Positions 25,850 through 36,073 of a DNA stretch of 64,000 nucleotides are shown here, in pieces. Below the pieces are notes generated by a model that searched no databases, was not told where the DNA came from, and saw only the letters and a program-made list of their open reading frames with translations. The stretch is from Paenibacillus tianjinensis (GTDB taxonomy: Bacteria; Bacillota; Bacilli; Paenibacillales; Paenibacillaceae). Within the stretch, counting starts at the first letter, position 1. Each line of letters begins with the position of its first letter. Where the stretch lies: positions 1,860,001 through 1,924,000 of the forward strand of contig NZ_CP070969.1 in assembly GCF_017086365.1 (NCBI RefSeq). The letters run 5' to 3'. Made by a program: the position numbers and the translations under genes.

Positions 25850-26749
25850 TTACGTTTGAGGAGGTTCATCTCCGAGCATTTCATACAAACCCTTAGCGTC
25901 ATCTGGTAGATCGTATTCCTGATTCTGCTCATCTTCTGTGTCATCATAAACATCAGTAAATAATTGTTGTTGCCCACTTACAGATAGAATAGGTTCATCT
26001 TTTCTTGGACGTCCTCTTTTGCGGGGTGGGTCATCAGGATCTCCTTTACGTAACTTGCGTTGGGATAATAGGAGCAACTCTGCTTCTTTTTTGGCAAAAT
26101 CCGTTTTTAATTGTTCAACTTCTAATTTCTTCTCATACTCCATTCGCAATAGATTGATCTGATGCTGCTGCATTTGGCATTGTTGCTTGAGGTCCTGGTT
26201 ATCTTCGACTAGTCGCTGGATTGTGGATGGATAATCGGAAGATAGCCATTGAGTGCGTTCATGATTCAGCCTTTCGATTTCTGCTTCTTTTTCGTGCAAG
26301 GATTTCTTCAATGTTGAGCATAGTTCGTCGACAATGCTGCTTTGCTTCTGTAGATCCGTTAGATTTTTCTTATGCTGATTTGTCTGCTCTTCCGTTTCAA
26401 TTAATTGAGATTCCAAATTCTTGCGGAATTGCTCGCTTTGCTGTAGTTGCTGCTGTATCTCGTCTGATGCTTTCGTCCATTCAGCTTCTTGATGTACCAC
26501 CTCATCCGCTGTTTTCTTCAACAATTGTACTATGGTTTCTTGGACACGTGTTAGGTTCTGTACGATATAGTCCAAGTCGCTGGCGTATCGTTTGATACCT
26601 TCTTGATGTCTTAACTGGTGTAAATCATAGATAGAGAGCATATGCTGGAACCACTCTTTTTGTGTACTGAAGTCCGAATCTTTGAAGAGTTGATCGATTT
26701 TTTCCTTCAGTTCTGGAGCAATCTTAACTCCGAATGTTGGATCTGCCAT
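25850..26749 (-). CDS. KfrA-like coiled-coil DNA-binding protein with AT-hook
   Basis: 299 residues. Residues 1-45 (FGVKIAPELKEKIDQLF, then KEWFQHMLSIY) resemble a ribbon-helix-helix or KfrA-type N-terminal DNA-binding unit. Residues 60-225 are an almost uninterrupted coiled coil rich in Gln, Glu and Lys. Near residue 240 is an AT-hook, KRGRPRKDE, followed by an acidic tail. Such proteins organise DNA of plasmids and integrative elements and often regulate themselves; three GTTAAC boxes lie just upstream. AAGGAG precedes the ATG by 13 bases. It probably helps element maintenance or silencing (inference). Confidence 0.75.
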   Translation of the reverse strand: MADPTFGVKIAPELKEKIDQLFKDSDFSTQKEWFQHMLSIYDLHQLRHQEGIKRYASDLDYIVQNLTRVQETIVQLLKKTADEVVHQEAEWTKASDEIQQQLQQSEQFRKNLESQLIETEEQTNQHKKNLTDLQKQSSIVDELCSTLKKSLHEKEAEIERLNHERTQWLSSDYPSTIQRLVEDNQDLKQQCQMQQHQINLLRMEYEKKLEVEQLKTDFAKKEAELLLLSQRKLRKGDPDDPPRKRGRPRKDEPILSVSGQQQLFTDVYDDTEDEQNQEYDLPDDAKGLYEMLGDEPPQT

Positions 26750-26774
26750 ATCTTCTATACAACTCCTTGGAATG

Positions 26775-26827
26775 GTTAACTGAGTAACCGTTGGTATGAT
26801 TGAGGTTAACCAGTTGTTGAAGTTAAC
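26775..26827. promoter_or_regulatory. GTTAAC box cluster, candidate operator
   Basis: The palindromic hexamer GTTAAC occurs at 26775, 26805 and 26822 (first two as GGTTAAC) directly upstream of the KfrA-like gene and ahead of the divergent DUF262 gene. It is a plausible site for autoregulation; inference from position and repetition. Confidence 0.4.
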
Positions 26828-26954
26828 TTTGTAGTCAGTGTTCCTCGTTTTATGTATACGCTTGGAATTTCCAAGATATGAAGGTTTTACAGGTGTCGAT
26901 ATCGAATATTCCCTATTAATCTACTACTATTGAACTAGAGAGAGGTAGTTTTCA

Positions 26955-28613
26955 TTGAAAAAAACCATAGAGGCTAATGAAATGTCGGTAATGCGTTTAT
27001 TTTCTGTTGGAAATGAACAGTTTATTGTCCCTGTATACCAAAGAAGATATCTATGGGGCAAGGATCAATGGATAGACTTATGGAATGATATTCAGAACAT
27101 AGAAGTTGGGGAAGACCATTTCCTAGGTTCAATAGTGGTTATTAATCCTCAACATAATATTGAGATTAATCAATTTGAAGTTGTTGACGGGCAACAACGA
27201 TTAACTACGCTTTCCTTGCTCATTGCTGCTTTGCGTGACAGTTTGATTCAGAGCGGAGGCGAACAGGAAGAATCAATTGGAGAGGCTCTTCATGGATATT
27301 TACATTGTTCTACCATGTTCAATAAAAACTTGCCGAAGCTTATACCAGGAAGATTGGACAGGGATGATTTTGCAATAATTGTTGATCGGAAAATAAAAGA
27401 GATGACGAACTCGAATATGTATTTGGCATATCAATTTTTTAAAGAACTTTTTTTCGAGCAAAATGATTTGGTCGAATTAGCAAAGACGATAATTGGATCG
27501 TTGAAGGTAGTTTTAATACAGGTGATGTCTCATAAGGATGCATTTAGATTATTTGAAACTCTGAATGACCGGGGCTTATCTCTCTCGGCAGCAGACCTGA
27601 TTAAAAATTACATTTTAAGTAAAGCTGCTCGTACTTCCGAAGATGCACTTGATGATATCGTTGAAACTTGGGATGAAATAGTTGAGCTTGTTGGTCAGTT
27701 GGATCACCTTCGTTTCTTTAGACAAGTATTGTTGTCTAAAACGGATGGCGTATTTTCGTTTAATAAATTATATGATCGATATAAAACCGTAGTTGATAAG
27801 TCAGACTCTATTGTAGATTTGGTAGATGAACTGAAAGAGTATGCCGTTTTTTATAATCAAATATGTACAGCCACTACAAAGTATCCATCAGTTAATGAAA
27901 AATTACGAGCGATAAATGCAATTGGGGCAGCGACCAGCTATACACTCTTGTTAAAATTACTCAGAAACCATGTGACTGAACAGCAACTTGTATCCATACT
28001 TAACCTAATTGAGACATTTGCATTGAGACGAGCTATTTGTAGTTGGTCGACGAACAACTTAGATCTAATATTTAATCATTTGGCGCTCAATACTCCAGTT
28101 GATACTATTTGTGTAGAATATATAAAAGGGGTACTGACAAGGGCTGATTATATTCCATCGGACGCAGATTTCGTTGCTAATTTAAAAACGAAGAACTTTA
28201 GACAAGATGATCAATGCAAATACATACTGGAGCGGATTGAGGATTACCACGTAAACTTCAGTAAAGAAAAAAGCATAGCAAACCGATCCTTTGTCCATAT
28301 CGAGCATATTATGCCAAAAACGATCAAATCCAAGAGTAGTAAAAAAGAATACGGAGATTGGGAGACGTATTTGGGAACTGACACGGCTTTACATGATATC
28401 CATGTTAATAAAATTGGAAATCTGACTCTACTGGGTTCAAGCTTAAATATCTCAGCATCCAATAATCCTTTTGAAGAAAAGAAAAAAAATTATGAGCAAT
28501 CTTCGATTCTAATGACTAAACAACTTACTGATTGTCCGAAGTGGGATATAGCAGCAATTCAAGGACGGACAGAGAGACTAGCTGGCATCGCAGTAGCGAT
28601 CTGGAAGCTGTAA
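26955..28613 (+). CDS. GmrSD-like DUF262/DUF1524 protein, likely type IV restriction
   Basis: 552 residues starting at TTG with AGAGAGG about eight bases upstream. The N-terminal DUF262 domain (1-230) carries QRRYLWGKDQW and VDGQQRLTTL, the ParB-like nucleotidase signature. The C-terminal DUF1524 domain holds an HNH-like nuclease motif: HIEHIMPK (near 448), then IGNLTLLGSSLN and a late KKKNYEQS. This is the single-chain form of GmrSD, a nucleotide-dependent nuclease that cuts phage DNA with modified (for example glucosylated) cytosines. Modification specificity is inferred from the family. It is followed by a small gene that may be its partner. Confidence 0.88.
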   Translation: MKKTIEANEMSVMRLFSVGNEQFIVPVYQRRYLWGKDQWIDLWNDIQNIEVGEDHFLGSIVVINPQHNIEINQFEVVDGQQRLTTLSLLIAALRDSLIQSGGEQEESIGEALHGYLHCSTMFNKNLPKLIPGRLDRDDFAIIVDRKIKEMTNSNMYLAYQFFKELFFEQNDLVELAKTIIGSLKVVLIQVMSHKDAFRLFETLNDRGLSLSAADLIKNYILSKAARTSEDALDDIVETWDEIVELVGQLDHLRFFRQVLLSKTDGVFSFNKLYDRYKTVVDKSDSIVDLVDELKEYAVFYNQICTATTKYPSVNEKLRAINAIGAATSYTLLLKLLRNHVTEQQLVSILNLIETFALRRAICSWSTNNLDLIFNHLALNTPVDTICVEYIKGVLTRADYIPSDADFVANLKTKNFRQDDQCKYILERIEDYHVNFSKEKSIANRSFVHIEHIMPKTIKSKSSKKEYGDWETYLGTDTALHDIHVNKIGNLTLLGSSLNISASNNPFEEKKKNYEQSSILMTKQLTDCPKWDIAAIQGRTERLAGIAVAIWKL

Positions 28614-28638
28614 ATAATAAAGATTGGAGATGTCATAG

Positions 28639-28971
28639 ATGAAAGAAGAAATCGTATTATTTAAGATCCATAAAGGTCTTAAAGACCGAGATCATTATGA
28701 AGCTACACGAAAGCATTGGAGGATGAGCAAGAAGCGTATTGAATACATTAAGTATGCAGTAGGTATCAACCAGGGAAAGGTCGAATGTGTTTATCAGCCC
28801 ACTAGTTGGGTAGTTGTAGAAGAGGGAGAACTTAAAGGGAGATTGCAATTTGAAGGAAGCGAAGCAAGCTCTGACATCATTCATAAATTGCAACGTGTTC
28901 AAGATCAACTGCTAAAGAAATTTGGGGCGGGAAATCCTGTGGCATATATTTCACTATCTGAATTAGAATAA
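28639..28971 (+). CDS. 110-residue partner of the GmrSD-like protein, possibly PUA/EVE-like
   Basis: The gene starts 25 bases after the DUF262 gene, with GGAG before the ATG, and ends at a terminator, so the two form an operon. The pattern YEATRKHWRMSKKR, then YAVGINQGKVECVYQPTSW and GRLQFEGSEA, reminds me of small PUA-superfamily modules found beside or within nucleases, some of which read modified bases. That assignment is tentative. If right, it would be the modified-base sensor for the neighbouring nuclease. Confidence 0.5.
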   Translation: MKEEIVLFKIHKGLKDRDHYEATRKHWRMSKKRIEYIKYAVGINQGKVECVYQPTSWVVVEEGELKGRLQFEGSEASSDIIHKLQRVQDQLLKKFGAGNPVAYISLSELE

Positions 28972-28976
28972 GATCG

Positions 28977-29009
28977 AGCTAGGCTGCTTATCGGCAGCTT
29001 AGCTTTTTT
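28977..29009 (+). terminator. Terminator after the GmrSD-like pair
   Basis: An 11-bp stem AGCTAGGCTGC/GCAGCTTAGCT (one G-U pair) runs into six T. It separates the GmrSD-like operon from the helicase gene. Confidence 0.9.
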
Positions 29010-29106
29010 GGTATTTTAAAACTAAAGCAAGAGGATTAATTGGGTCTAATGTCGAATAGACAGTCATTATAATCGGGAATATGTGACTAAAAAGGAGTTT
29101 TTAGGA

Positions 29107-30297
29107 GTGAAAACAGATATATTCAACAAGAAGATACATAAATGGAAAACCAACCTGATAGACCTCTCTAAACGAAACAGGTTAATAAATTTTAAAGATA
29201 ATGTAGCTTCGGTTATAAAGTTTAAAACCGATTTAAATATGATGCATCAGTCTTTGTCTAGTGATAAATCGTTAATGGTACAATCCATTGTTGATCTTCA
29301 AAAATTTATTGATAAAGAAAAAAGGGCACTTGCAAAGAAGGCAGCAGTAGCTGAAGTTGAAGATAATGAATTTGATGACATTGTAGTATTCGCATATGAA
29401 AAATTAGAAAATGCACTGCAAAGTATTCGACTAAAAGCCAAGTCATCACTAGATGAAAAGGGCGTTAACACTTTGTATGTGACTTTTGGGCAGTTGGTTT
29501 GGAAAGAGTCCCGTGATAGCAGCATTGAGATGAAATCTCCATTATTATTATTTCCAGTTACTTTAAAGAGAGAAAACTCAGATAGACCCTACTATCTTGA
29601 GCGATTTGATGATGATTTGACTTTAAATCCTACTTTAGTCCATAAAATCAAAAGCGATTTTGGAATTGTACTTCCTCCGATTACTGAAGAAGACGAAGTA
29701 AATATTGTTGAATACTTGAACAAAGTAAAAAATGTAATAAAAAGTAACAAAGAATGGTCCGTTACTGCGGATGCTTATTTAGGATTATTTTCTTTCAGCA
29801 AAATTGTAATGTACAAAGACTTTGAACAATTTACTTCAGAAATAAGTAATCATCCGGTTGTACAGAAACTGGCAGGAGTATTGAATGAACATGAACATGA
29901 TGAGTACAAAGAAACGGATCTAATCGAACATCATGATCGTATATCAAAATCAGTTGAATCATTTCAAATTTTGGACGCGGATTCAAGTCAACAAGAAGCA
30001 ATACTTGCAGCAAATAATGGTAAAAGCTTTATCATTAGTGGTCCTCCTGGAACCGGTAAAAGCCAAACGATCTCAAATATAATTGCTGAGAGCTTAGCTA
30101 AAGGTAAAAAGGTTTTATTTGTGAGTGAGAAAAAAGCCGCCTTAGAGGTAGTTAAAAAGCGCCTGGATGATAAACAATTAGGCGATTTCTGCTTGGAGCT
30201 TCACAGTAACACTACGAATAAAAAGTCGGTGCTCGCTGAGCTGGATCGGACTTTAAGTCAGCAGTTCTCTCCGAAGTCGGGACAGAGTCTGTAAAAT
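29107..30297 (+). pseudogene. DUF4011 helicase-nuclease, 5' part (split by IS256-family element)
   Basis: The first about 390 residues of a giant superfamily 1 helicase. The start is a GTG with AAAGGAG nine bases upstream. The DUF4011 signature WKTNLIDLSKRNRLINFKDN is at residues 12-32, and Walker A ISGPPGTGKSQTISN is near 310. The frame runs into the insertion sequence after SPKSGQ and stops after two foreign residues. Deleting the insertion and one 8-bp target copy restores a single frame of about 1647 residues. The intact family member is thought to be a single-protein anti-phage helicase-nuclease. Confidence 0.88.
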
Positions 30298-31644
30298 ATA
30301 TTGTGTAAACTCTCAAACCCATTAAAATGGAAGTAAGAGAAAGGTTGGGGAGAACACATGGGACTTTGGACAAAACAACAGTTACGGGAATTTATTAAGG
30401 AAAACAACTTGGTAAGCGCACAGGATGCGCAGAATGCTCTAAAAGAGCTATTTGCGGAGACGATTCAGGAGATGCTGGAAGCCGAAATGGACACTCATTT
30501 AGGCTACGGAAAGCATGAAGTGAAGGCGAAGCTCACGCCAAACAGCCGTAACGGAAAGAGCCGTAAAACGGTTGTCAGTGAGTACGGGGAACAGGAAATC
30601 GCTATCCCTCGTGACCGTCTGGGTGAGTTTGAGCCACTTGTCGTCAAGAAGCATCAGTCGAACGTAACCGGCATCGAAGAGCAAATCATCGCTCTGTACG
30701 CCAAAGGGATTAGTACCCGAGAAATTCAGGATCACCTGGGGCAGATGTATGGCATTGAGGTGTCGCCTACGCTCATTTCCAATGTCACAAATAAGATTGT
30801 TCCTCTCATTAAAGAATGGCAGAATCGGCCTCTGCAAGGCGTTTACGCTGTTGTCTATCTGGATGCGATCCACTTCAAAGTCAAGCAAGACGGGGCCATT
30901 ATCAACAAGGCTGCCTACATGGTCATTGGCATTGATCTGGACGGAAACAAAGACGTGCTGGGCATGTGGATTGGTGAGAACGAGTCCTCCAAGTTCTGGC
31001 TCAGCGTGCTGAATGAACTCAAGAATCGTGGAGTGGGGGACATTCTCATTATCTGCGTGGATAACCTGTCCGGGTTCTCTCAAGCGATTGCGGCCTGCTA
31101 TCCCCAAACTGAAATCCAGAAGTGTATTATTCACCAAATCCGCAGCTCTACACGGTACGTGTCTTACAAGGATATTAAGAAGGTGACCGCCGACTTAAAG
31201 CCTATATACAAGGCAGCTACCGAGGAAGGTGCCTTGCTTGAACTCGACCGTTTTGAGGAAGTCTGGGGGGCGAAATATCCCCTCATTATCCGTTCGTGGC
31301 GGACGAATTGGGACGAACTTGCTACTTTTTTCAAGTACCCGCCTGAGATACGTAAACTGATTTACACCACCAATATGATTGAGAGTTACCACCGTCAGCT
31401 TCGTAAAGTAACCAAAGGAAAGAGCATCTTTCCTACCGATGAAGCTCTGCTAAAAATGCTCTATCTGGCCACCGTCGATGTCACTCGAAAATGGACTGGA
31501 CGTGTCCAAAACTGGGGCCAAATGCTGCTCCAGCTTTCGGTATTTTTCCCAGACCGGGTCGGTCAACACTTGCGTTAGATTCGCGACTTCCCCCTCGGGG
31601 GAATCTGTGCTTAAAAGAGTTTACACAAAATTATTGACAGACCC
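30285..31644. mobile_element. IS256-family insertion sequence (1360 bp)
   Basis: Terminal inverted repeats of 29 bp match at 24 positions (outer GTCTGT, inner TTGTGTAAACTCT). The element is flanked by an exact 8-bp target duplication, TCGGGACA (30277-30284 and 31645-31652), as usual for IS256. It holds one transposase gene. Intact ends and an undamaged transposase suggest recent insertion. Confidence 0.95.
30358..31578 (+). CDS. IS256-family (mutator-type) transposase
   Basis: 406 residues, full length. The N-terminal half has the family pattern ALKELFAETIQEMLEAEMD and LTPNSRNGKSRKTV. The DDE catalytic residues are in VVYLDAIHFK (first Asp, near 170), IICVDNLSGF (second Asp, near 237) and NMIESYHRQLRKVTK (Glu, near 343). 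GGTTGGGGAG lies upstream of the ATG. It is inserted in the same orientation as the helicase gene it breaks. Confidence 0.96.
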   Translation: MGLWTKQQLREFIKENNLVSAQDAQNALKELFAETIQEMLEAEMDTHLGYGKHEVKAKLTPNSRNGKSRKTVVSEYGEQEIAIPRDRLGEFEPLVVKKHQSNVTGIEEQIIALYAKGISTREIQDHLGQMYGIEVSPTLISNVTNKIVPLIKEWQNRPLQGVYAVVYLDAIHFKVKQDGAIINKAAYMVIGIDLDGNKDVLGMWIGENESSKFWLSVLNELKNRGVGDILIICVDNLSGFSQAIAACYPQTEIQKCIIHQIRSSTRYVSYKDIKKVTADLKPIYKAATEEGALLELDRFEEVWGAKYPLIIRSWRTNWDELATFFKYPPEIRKLIYTTNMIESYHRQLRKVTKGKSIFPTDEALLKMLYLATVDVTRKWTGRVQNWGQMLLQLSVFFPDRVGQHLR

Positions 31645-31652
31645 TCGGGACA

Positions 31653-34600
31653 GAATACTTTTGAGCATTTCGATAAAATCAAAAAGCATTTAAATTCTTA
31701 CACCGAGGCATTACATAAACCTGTTCCGCCGCTTCAACTAACGGCATTTCAGGCTCATGGTAAACTCTCCAAGTTGACTGAAGTACCAGAGCTTACTTTT
31801 GCAATTAAAGAAGTTGGGAAGCTTACAGATGCTAATCTACTAGAAATACACGAATTATTAGGACGCTTACGTCAATATGCTAGTGTGTTAAGGGGAAGCG
31901 AAACCCACATTTGGAGTGGTTCGCAAGTAAAGAAGTTTACTCTTGAGTTACAGAGTGATATATCCGTTAAGTTTAAACGATTATCTGGTATTTTTAGTTC
32001 GATAGATATTGAACTAACCAATCTTATCGAACAATTAGGGTTGAATTGGAACGCAAATCCTAATAACTTTATTAGGTTGCAATTAATAAATAATCTTTTG
32101 AAAGACATCCCAATTGTTCCTGAAGATTGGCTGCGAAACGAAGGGCATCTTGCATATAGAAGTACACTCTGTAATGAAGCAATGGAAAAGTTCGATGCAT
32201 ATCATTCAGCCAAGCAGAACATTGCATCTACTTACAATGAAGAGGTCTGGAGATTGGATGTTGATCAAGTCTCAGCGGACCTTTCGCGTACTAGAGACGA
32301 GATAAATAGGTTGATGGACGAGAGCTTTATAACTGAGTTAACCATGGATTCACAGCCTACTTTATCTGACTTCAAGTCACTAAACGTTTCACTTAATGAA
32401 TTAATAGATATTAATGATGATTTGTCTCAAGTTTTTGGTTTCAATGTTGACGCATTCAATTTAGAGCGCGTGATGATCTTTAATTCCATCTTAGAAAAAA
32501 TTGCTCTTCGTATTAGACCTACAGCTCATTGGTTTGATGTTGATTCATTTAATAAAGTAAAAGAATCATTATTAGAAACTCGAACGATGATCGAAGAGTT
32601 TCAATTCGATATTGATGCCTTTAATCAAAAATATGATCGTCAACTATTAGAGCGTATGGAGCTTAATGGGATGCTCGATCGGTTCATGTTAAATTATTCG
32701 AGCATTTTTAGGATTTTCAAAGGTTCATATCGAAACGATCAAAAAATTCTAAATTTCCATTTGAAATCACCTGCAAAGAGGAAGTTTGGTGAATTGCTAC
32801 ATGATGTCAAATTAATCGATCGAATTCTTAAAAAGAAACAGTGGATCGAATCAGAGCATCTTCGTATTGTATCGTTATTAGGAGGTAATTATAAAGGTCT
32901 GGATACTAATTGGGCAGAACTCGCAGCAAATATTGGGCATATGGAAGATTTAAATAATTGCATTACAGGCAATCGTATACCTGATGAGAAGATCAAGTTA
33001 CTATTGTTGCAGGCTACAATGAGTGAAATGGAACAAGTTGCAGCACTCCATAACAAAATCAATCGAGCAATGTCTGTTGTAAGTGAGTTATCTACCAATG
33101 CCAAACGATTGTTAAGTAAGAATATTGGGAATGAGATCGAAAAGATGCCAGTATTGGAACTAAGAAAAGTAATTAGCGAAGTGATAACTGCTTCGGATTC
33201 GTTTCTGAATGCGAAGTCGACCTTGCTTTCATATTCGGTAAAAACGTTATTTAACAAATATAAAGAAATGGTCGATGATCTTCAAGAAATTCGTAATTAC
33301 AAGGAATCGAAACAAGTAATTGATGGAAATAAACCCCTTTTTAAGTCTGTCTTTGGTCCCTTATTCAGTGATTATGATACAAATTGGGACAATGTCTTAA
33401 AATCATTAGAATGGACTAAAAATTTAAGAGAAGTAGTTATTAATACAATCCCCGAGAAAATAATTCAAGCAATACAATTACGAGATAACTTGTTATATGA
33501 TTTTTCACATAAAACAATAGAAAAGGTTAGCAAGAGTATTTACGACAGTTTGACTTTGTTGCAATTCTTCCAGTCCATCTTTCCAGCAGAATCGACTGTA
33601 TTCGATGGGAAAACCTTGAAAGAAGCGGATTATAAGGATTTCGCGGCGAAGTTGGAGAACTGGGCGAATGAATCGTATAAATTGGAAGAATGGACGGCAG
33701 TTCAACAAATACTATCCGACGCAAATAAATTAGGGATTCAAGAGTTTATACATGAAGTTAAAGGAATGGAAGTAACTGATAGTGTGGATTTTACTGCTGC
33801 TTTTCTAAAAAGATTTTTTAAGCTGTGGTTAGATTTTGCTTATGATTTATTGCCTGCATTACAACATTTCAATGCAGATCAACATGGCAAGTTAATTGCC
33901 CAGTTTAAAACACTTGATAAATCACAACTGCAGTCCAATGGTTCACGCATTCATGCGATATTGAATAATAACAAAAAAACACGGTTATCGAGTTCTGATT
34001 TCACTTTTAAAGTCGGAGTCCTTAGAAGAGAGATTTCAAAGAAAACAAAACATAAGCCGATTCGTAAATTATTCGCCGAGATTCCAGAAGTGATTTTTGC
34101 GCTTAAACCATGCTTAATGATGAGTCCAATGTCGGTAAGCCAGTTTATTGATCCATCCAATATTTCATTTGATACTGTTATTTTTGATGAAGCTTCGCAG
34201 TTATGTACTGAGGATGCGGTCGGAGCGATTTTTAGAGGGAAACAAATCATAATCGCAGGTGATAAAAAGCAGCTGCCTCCAACAAAATTCTTTGGAACTA
34301 CAATAGAAGAAGATGAGGAATTTGCTGATGAAGATGATGAGAGCAATGATTCTTATGAAAGTGTATTAGAAGAAGCATCTATATTCATGAGAGTCAAACC
34401 GCTTTTATGGCATTATCGTAGTAAACATGAATCCCTAATAGCATTTTCGAACAATGAGATTTATGATAAGCAACTTTACACATTCCCAAGTTTCAGTAAT
34501 GCTAAGGATGATGGTGTTTCGCTCGTTTATGTTCCGGATGGCATATATGAACGCAGTACGAGTCGTCGTAATTTGAATGAGGCTAAAACTGTTGCACAAC

Positions 34601-35418
34601 TGGTATTCGAGCATGTTAGGCGGTCACCTGAACGCAGCCTTGGTGTTATTGCTTTTAGTGAAGCACAACAGCAGGCTATCCTAGATCAAATCAACGCTTT
34701 ACGCAAACAACATAAAGATTCTCGATTTGAATCGTTCTTTGATGATAGTAAAAGTGATTATTTCTTCGTTAAAAACTTGGAGAATGTTCAAGGCGATGAG
34801 CGAGACACCATTTTCTTTAGCGTTGGTTATGGTAAAGATTCAAATGGAACTATTCATTATAACTTTGGACCACTGAATAAACCGGGCGGAGAACGCCGCT
34901 TAAATGTTGCAGTAACTCGCGCGAAGTATGAAATCAAGTTAGTATCCAGTATTATCCATTCTGATTTGGATGATGCAAAGCTCAACAAAAAAGGTCCGCA
35001 ATTACTGAAGGCATATTTGTATTATGCACATACCGGCGGTGAGTTCAGTTCGAATACGGGAATTCAAAATGATGGAGAGTTTGATTCTCCGTTAGAAGAA
35101 GATGTATATGAGGCGTTAACCGCAAGAGGACTTATATTGCGTAAACAAGTTGGATGCTCTTCGTACCGTATTGACCTTGCTGTCGTCGATCCTAAAAAGC
35201 CAGGTAATTATATCTTGGGAATTGAGTGCGACGGAGCAGCCTATCACTCGTCTAAAACGGCTAGAGACAGAGATCGATTGCGGCAAGAAATACTGGAATC
35301 TCTCGGATGGAAGATCCATCGTATTTGGTCGCAGGATTGGTTCAAGAGAAAGAAAGATGAAATTAATAAGATAATGAACATTATTAGAAATGAAAATGGA
35401 GGAGAAAGTCATGAATGA
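31653..35418 (+). pseudogene. DUF4011 helicase-nuclease, 3' part (after the insertion)
   Basis: About 1250 residues in the same frame as the 5' part once the insertion is removed. After a long helical middle region come the second half of the helicase (VIFDEASQLCTEDAVGA, IIAGDKKQLPP, VQGDERDTIFFSVGYG, NVAVTRAKYEI) and a C-terminal Vsr-like/DUF559 nuclease domain (SPLEEDVYEAL, then YRIDLAVVD, IECDGAAYHSS and RIWSQDWF). The nuclease Asp and Glu are present. The part lacks its own start and Walker A, so the insertion must abolish function. It overlaps the next small gene by ATG reuse. Confidence 0.88.
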
Positions 35419-35671
35419 ACTTATCGAGTATTAATGGAAATTAGGGATGGTATCTATTCTATTAATTCAAATATAGACGAGTTAAAAAGTCGCGGTCAAT
35501 GAATTAAGAGGCACAGGTTTATACGATAAAATTTCGGACGTCTACGATAAAATTGATTCGGCAGTGAGCGATATTAAAGGTGTCGGATTGTATGATACGA
35601 TCGCTGACGTTGCAAGTAAGTTGGATGATGTAAGTTCAACTTTGGATAGAATTGAAATTAATACGATGTAG
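35411..35671 (+). pseudogene. Small coiled-coil protein gene with two compensating single-base indels
   Basis: Frame 1 starts ATGAATGAACTTATCGAG and soon stops; the frame MEIRDGIYSINSNIDELKS follows in another phase; then frame 1 resumes as VNELRGTGLYDKISDVYDKI and runs to TAG. A missing base near 35429 and an extra base near 35490 would explain this. The intact product would be about 86 residues of amphipathic heptads with two GxGLYDxIxDV repeats. It overlaps the end of the helicase gene and was probably its operon partner. Confidence 0.7.
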
Positions 35672-35689
35672 ATTGATTAAATAATTCAA

Positions 35690-35730
35690 AATAAGCCTAC
35701 GCATGATTTGTGTGCGCAGGCTTATTTTTT
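35690..35730 (+). terminator. Terminator of the helicase operon
   Basis: Stem AATAAGCCTACGC/GTGCGCAGGCTTATT followed by TTTT, 20 bases after the small coiled-coil pseudogene. Confidence 0.88.
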
Positions 35731-36001
35731 ATAAGGCTATGTTAAGCCATATTGTTTACCGTTGTTTACCGCCAAATGAACAATGAGTTCGCTTGTCCTT
35801 TTTTCCTATCCCCATTCCGTAAGTATGTAGTGTGCTGATGTTCCCTCCATTGTAAAAACATGGTACTATTTAACTATACATGATTACCCATTTTTAAATA
35901 GAGATATGTTTTGCCCAATAAAAGTATGCTCTTCTCTTGTTTTACGGCAGACGAGCATTTTGGCGTGATAAATTGGATCCGACTAGCAGCTGGCACTAAG
36001 T

Positions 36002-36011
36002 TAACGGGCAG
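36002..36011 (+). repeat. Direct repeat TAACGGGCAG, left of the Wadjet operon
   Basis: This 10-mer is repeated in the same orientation at 44369-44378, just beyond the Wadjet operon, possibly marking the ends of an older insertion. The stretch 35731-36073 otherwise holds no gene. Confidence 0.35.
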
Positions 36012-36073
36012 GAGAGCAAAAATTCATATTGTAAGTTATAAGAGTTAACTAATGAGATGAAAGGCAGGCGCGT

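Noticed and set aside
30285..31644. 9-bp target duplication or shorter insertion ends
   Set aside because: The sequence supports an 8-bp duplication with 29-bp ends; setting the end at GTCTGT leaves non-matching flanks.
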